From an uncultured bacterium (GTDB taxonomy: Bacteria > Actinomycetota > Coriobacteriia > Coriobacteriales > Atopobiaceae): 64,000 bases of DNA. A program made the position numbers and the translations under genes. Location of the stretch: the NCBI GenBank assembly GCA_905215465.1, contig CAJMPT010000003.1, positions 41,869 to 105,868 on the forward strand, in the 5' to 3' direction. Of this stretch, positions 34,460 to 41,812 are shown one piece after another (the stretch's first letter is position 1; every line of letters begins with the position of its first letter). Under the pieces are notes generated by a model that had not been told where the DNA came from, searched no databases, and was given only the letters and a program-made list of their open reading frames with translations.

Positions 34460-34551
34460 AGGTCATTGTACCTGCGCCGGCGCTCCTCGACAAAAGCCGC
34501 GCAAGTCAGGAGGCTTCGCCGGCGTTTCTTTTGGCGCCCGGTGTTTGTGTA

Positions 34552-34657
34552 ACGGTTTTCGTACCATCTAATTGGGAAGCAATAAGGTTTGAAACCGGTT
34601 ATCTGGGCAAACGTGACAAAGAGCCCGTAGTTCAATAATTGACTGTACGAAAACCGT
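34552..34657. repeat. 106-bp element with 13-bp inverted ends
   Basis: ACGGTTTTCGTAC at 34552-34564 recurs as its exact complement at 34645-34657. The interior is AT-richer than its surroundings and has no ORF. It sits between the kinase remnant and kinase 2, where a deletion must have occurred. Confidence 0.6.
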
Positions 34658-34666
34658 CATACTTCT

Positions 34667-34686
34667 GGCGAGAAGTGCTTCTCGCC
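34667..34686. terminator. Inverted pair of the GGCGAGAAG motif after kinase 2
   Basis: GGCGAGAAG, a TG spacer and CTTCTCGCC form a perfect palindrome one base before the kinase 2 stop codon on the minus strand. A terminator role is likely, though no T-run follows. Confidence 0.6.
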
Positions 34687-34687
34687 G

Positions 34688-35998
34688 CTACTCCTGCGGT
34701 AGGGGAATGACCACGCCGAGGCGGAAGAGCCCGTCCTCGCAGGTGGCGGACAGCGACCCTCCCCAGCGCTCGGCCGTGACGCGCATGGACCTCATGCCAT
34801 AGCCGTGTCCCTCGCCACGCTCCGAGACCGGCAGGCCGTCTCTGAACTGCGGCACAAAGTCGCAGTAGTTCTCAACGGACATGACGAGGACGCTGCGCCT
34901 GGTGCGCACGTCCAGCGAGATGACGCGCCGCGTGGGGTCCGCGAGCCTGTCCACCGCCTCTATGGCGTTGTCTAGGGCGTTTCCAAACAGCGAGTACACG
35001 TCGGAGACGGGCATGAACCCCAGGGCGCTTCCGTCGGCAATGCTGGAGAGGGTGATGCTGCGCCGCTCGCACAGGAGGCCCTTCTCGGTGAGGATGGTGT
35101 CCAGGGCGTCGTTTCCCGTTCTGACGGAGGAGTCGTACAGGCGGATCTGGTGCTCCATGTCGTCAATGACGCCCTGGTCAACCACGCCGCCCTCACGCGC
35201 CAGGGTCCTGATTTGGTGGCGCATATCGTGGCACTTGAGGTTAATGGCCTCGATGGTCTCGCGCGAGAGTTCCATCTGGCGCTCGCGCTCGTGGGCAAGG
35301 CGTGCGGAGAGTGCGACGTCCTGCTCGAGGCGTCTGTTGACCGCAATCTCCCACTCCACGAAGAGAAGAAACCCGCAGACGATGACGTGGCACACCCGCA
35401 GCATCATCGACGTGGGCTCGGCGGGCCCCAGCAGGTCGTCCACATGGGCAAGAAGCGCACTGAGCCCAATGCCCAGCACCACCACGGCACCGTATACGGC
35501 TAGCATCCGGCGATCGTTCTCTATGCCGTGCTCAAAGCTCTCGAGCTGCTTGAAGAGAAGGGCGTTGCACGCCAGAAGAACCACCAGAAAGACCACGTTC
35601 CCAAAGAGGGAGAACTGCCCCTCAATCCCCAGTGCGGTCATCGCCGGCGTCAGCAGGCGGTAGGGGAGCTTCGCGAGGGAGCTTGCCAGGTTCTGCACCG
35701 TGCAGCCGACGGCGCAGCAGAAGATGGAGGTCCAAAGCGATATCCTGCATAGAAAGACGCCCAGAACCACGCAGACGGAGAGCACGGCGGCAAAGAACGC
35801 CAGGCGTGATGTCGCGGGTCCAAGAGCTTCTCCCTTGAAGGGGTCGAGCAGCGCGAGCGCCACCAGGGTGGTCAGCGCCACGAGGCTCCTTGCCGCAAAG
35901 TCCTCGCGCCGCGTGAGGTGCGCGAGGCAGAACCAGCTGGCAAGCCCCACCTGCAGGGAGGAGAAGAGCGCGCCTTGAAGCACATCGAGGTTGATCAT
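34688..35998 (-). CDS. GHKL sensor histidine kinase, pair 2
   Basis: A 436-residue kinase with about six N-terminal hydrophobic segments, a coiled linker (NRRLEQDVALSARLAHERERQMELSRET), the phospho-acceptor box EAINLKCHDMRHQIR, N box LFGNALDNAIEAVDR and G box GHGYGMRSMRVTAERWGGSL. It overlaps regulator 2 by four bases (ATGA). It differs from the other kinases mainly in the membrane half, which suggests a different ligand. The pair is divergent from the GH3 lipoprotein gene at 36917. Confidence 0.9.
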   Translation of the reverse strand: MINLDVLQGALFSSLQVGLASWFCLAHLTRREDFAARSLVALTTLVALALLDPFKGEALGPATSRLAFFAAVLSVCVVLGVFLCRISLWTSIFCCAVGCTVQNLASSLAKLPYRLLTPAMTALGIEGQFSLFGNVVFLVVLLACNALLFKQLESFEHGIENDRRMLAVYGAVVVLGIGLSALLAHVDDLLGPAEPTSMMLRVCHVIVCGFLLFVEWEIAVNRRLEQDVALSARLAHERERQMELSRETIEAINLKCHDMRHQIRTLAREGGVVDQGVIDDMEHQIRLYDSSVRTGNDALDTILTEKGLLCERRSITLSSIADGSALGFMPVSDVYSLFGNALDNAIEAVDRLADPTRRVISLDVRTRRSVLVMSVENYCDFVPQFRDGLPVSERGEGHGYGMRSMRVTAERWGGSLSATCEDGLFRLGVVIPLPQE

Positions 35999-36705
35999 CG
36001 TACGTCTCCCAGCAGCGCCGCGATCTGCGCCATGACCTCGCGCTTCTTTGATCTGCTGATGGCCAGCCTGGCGCCATCGGTCATGACGAGCGTGTCCCTT
36101 ACGATGGCCTGGATGTGGGTGGCGTTGGCCATGACGCTCTTCGAGATGCTCACCATGGAGCCGCCGGCAAGCTTCTCTGCCGCCTGCGCGAGCGAACCGC
36201 GCTCATTCAGCGGGTCCTTCTCGCCGGCTATGTGCCAGGAGAGGTAGTGGCCCGAGATCTCGACCCAGACCACGTCGGTCTGGGGAACGAGCCTAATGCC
36301 GTCCTGGGTCTTGATGAGCAGCGAGGGCACGCGCTGCCTCACGGCGCGCATGGCCTTGTCCATGGGAATCCTGAAGCTATTGTACGAGACCGGTTTGACG
36401 ATGAAGCCCAGCGCGTCAACCTCGTAGCCGCGCACGGCGTACTGCGCGAGATTGGTTACAAAGATGATGGGAGTCACGGGGTCGTAGGTGCGCAGGAGCT
36501 CGGCCGCCTCCATCCCGTTGATGCCAGGCAGGTCTATGTCCATGAAGACGATGGACCAGGCGCCTCCCTCCGCCACGTAGTCGACGGCGCTCCTCATGAC
36601 GGTGACGTCAAACTGCTCCGCGTTGAGCTGGCCGTAGCGCTCTATGCAGCGCCGCAGTGCCTCGGCCTCCTCGCGGTTGTCCTCGATGATCAGTACTCTG
36701 TGCAT
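35995..36705 (-). CDS. LytTR response regulator, pair 2
   Basis: A 236-residue AgrA-like regulator with receiver (SIVFMDIDLPGINGMEAAELL; IFVTNLAQYAVRGYEVDALGFIVKP) and LytTR domain (LVPQTDVVWVEISGHYLSWHI...SISKSVMANATHIQAI). The start is the MHRVLIIEDN methionine behind a GGAGGAG site. Direct repeats at 36794-36826 in the divergent gap are its likely binding site, which would let it control both itself and the GH3 gene. Confidence 0.9.
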   Translation of the reverse strand: MHRVLIIEDNREEAEALRRCIERYGQLNAEQFDVTVMRSAVDYVAEGGAWSIVFMDIDLPGINGMEAAELLRTYDPVTPIIFVTNLAQYAVRGYEVDALGFIVKPVSYNSFRIPMDKAMRAVRQRVPSLLIKTQDGIRLVPQTDVVWVEISGHYLSWHIAGEKDPLNERGSLAQAAEKLAGGSMVSISKSVMANATHIQAIVRDTLVMTDGARLAISRSKKREVMAQIAALLGDVR

Positions 36706-36793
36706 TTCTCCTCCCAGCCCAAAGGATATGCCGCGTTGCGCTCCTCCCGCGCGGCCATCCGACGAACGGTCGCTCGGCGGCGCGCGACACGAG

Positions 36794-36826
36794 TTGCCGC
36801 CAGGTTTTCGACCGCTCGTGCCAGGT
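36794..36826 (-). promoter_or_regulatory. Candidate LytTR binding site, locus 2
   Basis: On the minus strand ACCTGGCACGAG and ACCTGGCGGCAA are direct repeats whose starts are exactly 21 bp apart. The second copy matches the ACCGTGCGGCAA repeats of locus 3 at 10 of 12 positions. The site ends 90 bp before the GH3 start codon. Confidence 0.7.
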
Positions 36827-36916
36827 CGGGTTGCGCCGCCCCGCGCACCCTAGCCTGCGTGTCAGGAACCCCGGCGAGAAGAGCGCCGGCAAGAAAGGGA
36901 AGAGAAAGGAAGAGGG

Positions 36917-39352
36917 ATGGCAAGCATCACCAGAAGAGGCTTCGTGGCCGGCTCCGCTCTGAGCGCAGGGCTGGTGGCCGCCCTTGCAGGATGCAACGCC
37001 GCCGGTACGGCGGCGGACCCGCTCGCGGCTCCCGCGGCCGACAAGTATCCCATCGACCCCGACAAGGAGGGCGCCGCCGCCAAGTACTCCACCGAGGAGG
37101 TCCGCGACGGCTGGACCCGCGTGACCAACGAGGGTGGTGCGACCCTGGGCGTCATGGACACCGCCAAGATCATCCAGGTGGACGGCCTGGCCTTCAAGGA
37201 CCTCAACGGCAACGGCAAGCTGGACCTCTACGAGGACTGGCGCCAGCCGGCCGACGTGCGCGCCCGCGCCCTTGCCGAGATGATGTCCTCCGAGGAGTGC
37301 GTCAACCTCATGTGGCACGGCGGCACCCAGCCCATGGCCATGTCCGGCAACGCGGAGACCGAGGAGAACGCGTGGCTGCTCGCCGGCTCCCGCGCGGGCG
37401 TCTCTCGCCTGGCGTCCACCAAGGAGTCCTACGCCAGCGACATCCAGTGGATCAACGGCGTGCAGGAGACCTGCGAGAACAGCACCTACGGCATCCCGTA
37501 CATGAATTCCACCGACCCCTATGACACCCTGGGCATCCCCAGTACCATCGGCCTGACCGCCTGCATGGACAAGGACCTCTGGCGCAAGGCCGGCATGTGG
37601 ACGGGTCGCGCGTGGCGCGCGACGGGTGTGAGCTGCCACCTTGGCCCGCAGGTGGACCTCTACACCAACCCCATCACCAAGCGCCTAGCCGGCGCGGAGA
37701 CCGAGGACCCGGCCCTTGGCCGCGACTTCACGGCGGCCTTCGGCGGTGGCATGCAGTCTACCTGGGGCGATGACGAGGCTACTGATGACCTCGGTTGGGG
37801 CAAGGACTCCGTGGGCATCATGCTCAAGCACTACGTAGGCGCCGGCGCCATCGAGACGGGCGCGGACGACCACAACGACCAGGGCAAGTACAACGTCTTC
37901 CCTGGCGACAACTTCAACGCCCACCTCGTGCCGTTCGTCGATGGCGGCATGCACCTGGACTCCAAGACCGGTCAGATGGCCGCAGTCATGACTAACTATG
38001 GCATTCCCTACGACGAGGACGAGAAGTACGGAGAGCTTGTGGCGGGTGCCTACAACAAGCACAACGTCTCTATCCTGCGCAACGCTGGCTGGGACGGCGT
38101 GGTCTGCACCGACTGGGGCGTTCTCAAGGACGGCGACAAGACTTGGGGCGTCGAGGCCCTCTCTCAGCCCGAGCGCTTTGAGAAGATGCTCGAGGTGGGC
38201 ATTGACCAGATTGGCGGAGACTTCTTTACCGACGACGGCAACTCCGGCGTGGCGCTTTACGCTAAGGACAAGGGCGATGACGAGGCCCTGGCCCGCGTGC
38301 GCGACTCCGCTCGTCGCGTCTGCACCTTCACGATGAACGCCGGCCTCTTCGAGCAGCCCTATTGCGAGGTCTCCGCTGCCTCCGCGATCTTCTCGTCCGA
38401 GGCTGCTGCCGACTTTGCCGCCGAGGTCAACGACCGCTGCGTGGTCATGCTCAAGAACTCCGGCAACGCCATTGCCAAGGATGGCATGAAGGGCAAGCCG
38501 AAGGTATACATCCCGCAGAAGTACGTTGCGGCCGTCAAGAGCACCTTCTCGACCACTCCGGCCTCCATCAAGGCCTGCTTTGACGAGTCCGTGGCCTCCG
38601 AGTACTTTGACGTGGTGACCGACCGCGTGACGGCATCCGAGGAGCCCACCGAGGCCGACGTCACGCGCCTTTCTGCCGAGGAGCTTGCAGACGTCGAGTA
38701 TGCTGTCGTCAAGGTCCGGAACCCGCAGGATGCCTTTGGTGGCTTTGAGGGCGGCAAGATCGCCTTTGTCGGCGATACCGGCATCCCCCTGCAGTGGCAT
38801 CCCGTCTCGCTGCAGTACCGCCCCTATACTGCCGATGGCCCCAACGTTCGCAAGGTCTCCCTTGCCGGCGACATCCTTGAGGACGGCACCAAGCAGGACC
38901 GCGGCCACTTTGGCAAGTCCACGTACGCCACCAACGAGAGCGACCTTGACCTGGTCATGGACATCAAGTCCAAGCTGCCTGAGACCGCCAAGCTGATTCT
39001 TGTCGTTGATGCCGATCATCCCATGGTGTTCTCCGAGATCGAGCCCTATGCCGACGCGATCGTCCTCGGCTGGGACAACATCACCGACGAGGCCTTTGCT
39101 CACATCATCGCCGGCGAGGTGGAGCCCTCCGGCCTGCTGCAATTCCAAATGCCTGCCAGCATGGACACCGTCGAGGCCCAGGACGAGGACGTCCCGCGCG
39201 ACATGGAGTGCTACGTCGACGCCGACGGCAACACGTACGACTTCTGCTTCGGCCTCAACTGGTCCGGCGTCATCGACGACGAGCGCACCAAGACCTACAA
39301 GGCGGCGCCGCTGACCGGTCCCGAGACCTGCGAGGTCAAGGCTGACAAGTAG
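36917..39352 (+). CDS. Tat lipoprotein family 3 glycoside hydrolase, locus 2
   Basis: An 811-residue enzyme. Signal: ITRRGF twin-arginine motif at residues 4-9 and a lipobox with Cys 26 (ALAGC), so it should be lipid-anchored outside the membrane. Residues 95-107 (DLNGNGKLDLYED) form an EF-hand-like calcium loop that precedes the catalytic barrel. KHYVGAGAIETGADDH and the nucleophile Asp 399 in VVCTDWG mark the GH3 N domain; the alpha/beta C domain follows and the protein ends FGLNWSGVIDDERTKTYKA without a fibronectin domain. Beta-glucosidase or beta-xylosidase activity is expected; the substrate is not known. Single gene with its own terminator. Confidence 0.9.
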   Translation: MASITRRGFVAGSALSAGLVAALAGCNAAGTAADPLAAPAADKYPIDPDKEGAAAKYSTEEVRDGWTRVTNEGGATLGVMDTAKIIQVDGLAFKDLNGNGKLDLYEDWRQPADVRARALAEMMSSEECVNLMWHGGTQPMAMSGNAETEENAWLLAGSRAGVSRLASTKESYASDIQWINGVQETCENSTYGIPYMNSTDPYDTLGIPSTIGLTACMDKDLWRKAGMWTGRAWRATGVSCHLGPQVDLYTNPITKRLAGAETEDPALGRDFTAAFGGGMQSTWGDDEATDDLGWGKDSVGIMLKHYVGAGAIETGADDHNDQGKYNVFPGDNFNAHLVPFVDGGMHLDSKTGQMAAVMTNYGIPYDEDEKYGELVAGAYNKHNVSILRNAGWDGVVCTDWGVLKDGDKTWGVEALSQPERFEKMLEVGIDQIGGDFFTDDGNSGVALYAKDKGDDEALARVRDSARRVCTFTMNAGLFEQPYCEVSAASAIFSSEAAADFAAEVNDRCVVMLKNSGNAIAKDGMKGKPKVYIPQKYVAAVKSTFSTTPASIKACFDESVASEYFDVVTDRVTASEEPTEADVTRLSAEELADVEYAVVKVRNPQDAFGGFEGGKIAFVGDTGIPLQWHPVSLQYRPYTADGPNVRKVSLAGDILEDGTKQDRGHFGKSTYATNESDLDLVMDIKSKLPETAKLILVVDADHPMVFSEIEPYADAIVLGWDNITDEAFAHIIAGEVEPSGLLQFQMPASMDTVEAQDEDVPRDMECYVDADGNTYDFCFGLNWSGVIDDERTKTYKAAPLTGPETCEVKADK

Positions 39353-39389
39353 CGGTCTCCGAGTCCCATCTTGAACGTTAGGCACCACG

Positions 39390-39430
39390 CGCCGGCCCCG
39401 AACTCTTCCCCGGGGCCGGCGTTATTTTTA
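39390..39430 (+). terminator. Terminator of the locus 2 GH3 gene
   Basis: CGCCGGCCCCG and CGGGGCCGGCG form an 11-bp stem around AACTCTTCCC, followed by TTATTTTTA. The loop resembles that of the terminator at 44369. Confidence 0.88.
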
Positions 39431-39447
39431 GTGGCTGAAGAGGCTGG

Positions 39448-39517
39448 CCATACCCAACCATCAACCCGTCCGTTGCTCAACTGGGCTTTTATCGCGGCGG
39501 CAAACGGTTGGGTATGG
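39448..39517. repeat. 12-bp inverted repeat in the gap after the locus 2 GH3
   Basis: CCATACCCAACC and its exact complement flank about 46 bp with no ORF, just before the end of kinase 3. It may belong to the kinase 3 terminator. Confidence 0.45.
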
Positions 39518-39549
39518 TGGGTCCCGAGAGGCCACCTACGCCGCAGCCC

Positions 39550-40884
39550 CTACGCCGGCACGGGGAGAAGGGCGTCCAGGTGGAAGACGTCACCCTGGAC
39601 CTTGCAGGCCAAGGACCCGCCCAGCCCCTCGGCAATCATCCGCATGCTGCGGACGCCAAAGCCGTGATTGGCCTCGTCGGCCTTGCGGGTCTGGGGCAGC
39701 CCCTCGCCGCCAAAGCTCACCTGGCCGTCGAAGTAGTTCTCCACGTGGACGGAGACCATGTCGCCCGTGCGGCGCACCACCGGGCCAATGCTGCGACGCT
39801 CGGGGTCGTCCAGGCGCTCGACTGCCTCTATGGCGTTGTCTAGGGCGTTCCCGAAGAACGAGTAGAGGTCGGTGGGTTCCACGAAGTCCAGCGCCCGCCC
39901 GTCGGCGATGCAGGAGAGCGTGATGCCGTGCTTCTCGCAGTAGAGGCACTTCTCGGTGAGGATGGTGTCCAGGGCGTCGTTTCCGCTCTTGACCACGGAG
40001 TCGTAGACGCCCACCTCGCGGCTGATCTCGTCCAGAACGCGGCCGTCCACCGCGGCGCCGCCACTTGCCAGCGCGCGGATCTGGTGCTTGAGGTCGTGGC
40101 ACTTGATGTTGATGGCCTCGATGTTCTCCCTGCTCATCTGGTACTGCCTGGCCTCGGTGGCGCGCAGCCGCTCGATGGCCGCCATGTTGAGCTGGAGGCG
40201 CCGGTTGTAGACGATCTCAAACACCGAGTACATGATGTACACGCAAAGCAGCAGGTAGACGGTGCCGAGCGTGTTGGCGTCATAGCCGGGCACCCCAAGG
40301 CTCGGCACGCAGACGTCCTTCACCACCACGTCCAGCACCATATTGACCACAATGACCAGGGCGGTCACCAGGACCATGACGGGGTCGTCTATCTGCAGCA
40401 GGCCGTTCTTCTCCACTCGCCTGACAAAGACCAGGTAGACGGCCGCATACACAAGCAGCGAGAAGAGCCAGAAGCGTGCGGCGCCCTCCAGGAGCGGGGG
40501 AGGGTAGCTCGCCATGGGCCAGAGCCCGCCGAAGGTCCGCTCCACCGCGGACGAGAGGTTCTCCAGCGAGTAGGCCATGGAGCAGCAGAAGACGGAGGTC
40601 CACAGAGGGCAGTCGTAGACCTGGCGTTGCATAAAGACCGCAATCACCAGCTCGCCCACGAGGGTAAGGATGCCCACGAAGAGGGAGAGGTTGTCCGTAA
40701 GCGTGGGATACATCGAGAAGCCCTGGGTTACCGCCGCCCCGGCAAGGACCGTTACGCCCGCAAGAGTTAGGGTCGTGCGCAGCCGCGTCGGCTCCCGTTT
40801 GGGCAGCGTCCGCGAGAAGAGCCAAACTGCCAGTACCAGCTTGGCAATGGAACATGCCGCAACGACTGCTCCGTCGAAGTGCAT
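39550..40884 (-). CDS. GHKL sensor histidine kinase, pair 3
   Basis: A 444-residue kinase: N-terminal six-segment membrane domain, phospho-acceptor box EAINIKCHDLKHQIR, N box FFGNALDNAIEAVER and G box ANHGFGVRSMRMIAEGLGGSL. Its C terminus is the closest relative of the kinase stump at 34238. It overlaps regulator 3 by one base. The pair is divergent from two consecutive GH3 lipoproteins and a small lipoprotein. Confidence 0.9.
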   Translation of the reverse strand: MHFDGAVVAACSIAKLVLAVWLFSRTLPKREPTRLRTTLTLAGVTVLAGAAVTQGFSMYPTLTDNLSLFVGILTLVGELVIAVFMQRQVYDCPLWTSVFCCSMAYSLENLSSAVERTFGGLWPMASYPPPLLEGAARFWLFSLLVYAAVYLVFVRRVEKNGLLQIDDPVMVLVTALVIVVNMVLDVVVKDVCVPSLGVPGYDANTLGTVYLLLCVYIMYSVFEIVYNRRLQLNMAAIERLRATEARQYQMSRENIEAINIKCHDLKHQIRALASGGAAVDGRVLDEISREVGVYDSVVKSGNDALDTILTEKCLYCEKHGITLSCIADGRALDFVEPTDLYSFFGNALDNAIEAVERLDDPERRSIGPVVRRTGDMVSVHVENYFDGQVSFGGEGLPQTRKADEANHGFGVRSMRMIAEGLGGSLACKVQGDVFHLDALLPVPA

Positions 40885-41597
40885 CAGATGCTCCCGCCCA
40901 AGAAGCTCGTGATGGTGGCCACGGCCTCGCGCTTGCGGGAGCGGCTGAAGTAGAGCACCTCGCCGCTGTGCATGACCAGCTCCCCGCCTCGGACGGCGCG
41001 CACGCGGTTCATGTTGACCAGGCAGCTGTTGGAGATGCGCACGAAGGGGCCTCCCTCCACCTCCTGCTCAAAGGCCACGAGGCTGCCGTAGACCACGAGC
41101 GGCTCCCCCTCGCCCACCAGGTGGTACGAGAGGTCGTGCTTGCTGACCTCCACATACTCGATGTCGGAGAGCGCCACCACGCGCATGCCGTCGCGCGTGC
41201 CGATGGCGATGCTGCGGCTGCCGTTGCGTCGGATTCGGCGCATGGCCTTGTCCATGCGCATGCGGAAGTTGAAGTACGTCACCGGCTTGACGATGAAGTC
41301 CAGCGCGTCCACCTCGTAGCCCTTGACGGCGTACTGTGCCAGGTTGGTCACAAAGATGATGGGCGTCTCGGAGTCGTAGGTGCGCATGAGCTGCGCGGCC
41401 TCCATGCCGTTGATGCCCGGCATCTGGATGTCCATGAAGACCAGGTCAAAATGCTGGTGCGTCACCTCGAAGTCCATGGCGTTGCCAAAGCGCGTGACCA
41501 CCAGCTCAAGGCCCTTCTCGTCTGCGTAGCGGCCAATGAACGACGCGAGGACGTCTGCGGCCTCCGGCTCGTCCTCGACGAGTGCGATGTTTGGCAT
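40884..41597 (-). CDS. LytTR response regulator, pair 3
   Basis: A 237-residue AgrA-like regulator with receiver (DLVFMDIQMPGINGMEAAQLM; IFVTNLAQYAVKGYEVDALDFIVKP) and LytTR domain (VVALSDIEYVEVSKHDLSYHL...FVRISNSCLVNMNRV). The divergent gap carries a perfect pair of 12-bp repeats at 41695-41727, the best candidate binding site in the window, and a similar pair lies before the second GH3 of the same locus. Confidence 0.9.
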   Translation of the reverse strand: MPNIALVEDEPEAADVLASFIGRYADEKGLELVVTRFGNAMDFEVTHQHFDLVFMDIQMPGINGMEAAQLMRTYDSETPIIFVTNLAQYAVKGYEVDALDFIVKPVTYFNFRMRMDKAMRRIRRNGSRSIAIGTRDGMRVVALSDIEYVEVSKHDLSYHLVGEGEPLVVYGSLVAFEQEVEGGPFVRISNSCLVNMNRVRAVRGGELVMHSGEVLYFSRSRKREAVATITSFLGGSI

Positions 41598-41694
41598 GGG
41601 TCTCCTCTCCCTTAGAGACGCATGTTAGCAATCTTTGGGAAGGCGGTTCTTCTGGCAGGTGCCCGTTCTACCGTCTGTGCCTGCGTAAATGCCA

Positions 41695-41727
41695 ACCGTG
41701 CGGCAAAAGCGACCGACCGTGCGGCAA
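41695..41727 (+). promoter_or_regulatory. Candidate LytTR binding site, locus 3
   Basis: ACCGTGCGGCAA occurs twice, identical, with starts 21 bp apart (two helical turns). After a 26-nt gap there is a TTAACT hexamer at 41754-41759 that can serve as -10. The GH3 start codon is 85 bp downstream of the site. Confidence 0.82.
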
Positions 41728-41812
41728 TGTGTTTCAGCCGCCTTCCCGCTGGCTTAACTGAAGCTTAAAGAGCGGGCGCAAAGGCCCGCCGGGAAGAGCA
41801 AGGGAGAAAACC

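Noticed and set aside
41622..41762. A 46-codon plus-strand ORF in the divergent gap of locus 3, tested as a counterpart of the 51-residue peptide
   Set aside because: It has no ribosome site, no signal-like pattern, and runs straight through the LytTR repeats and -10 hexamer.
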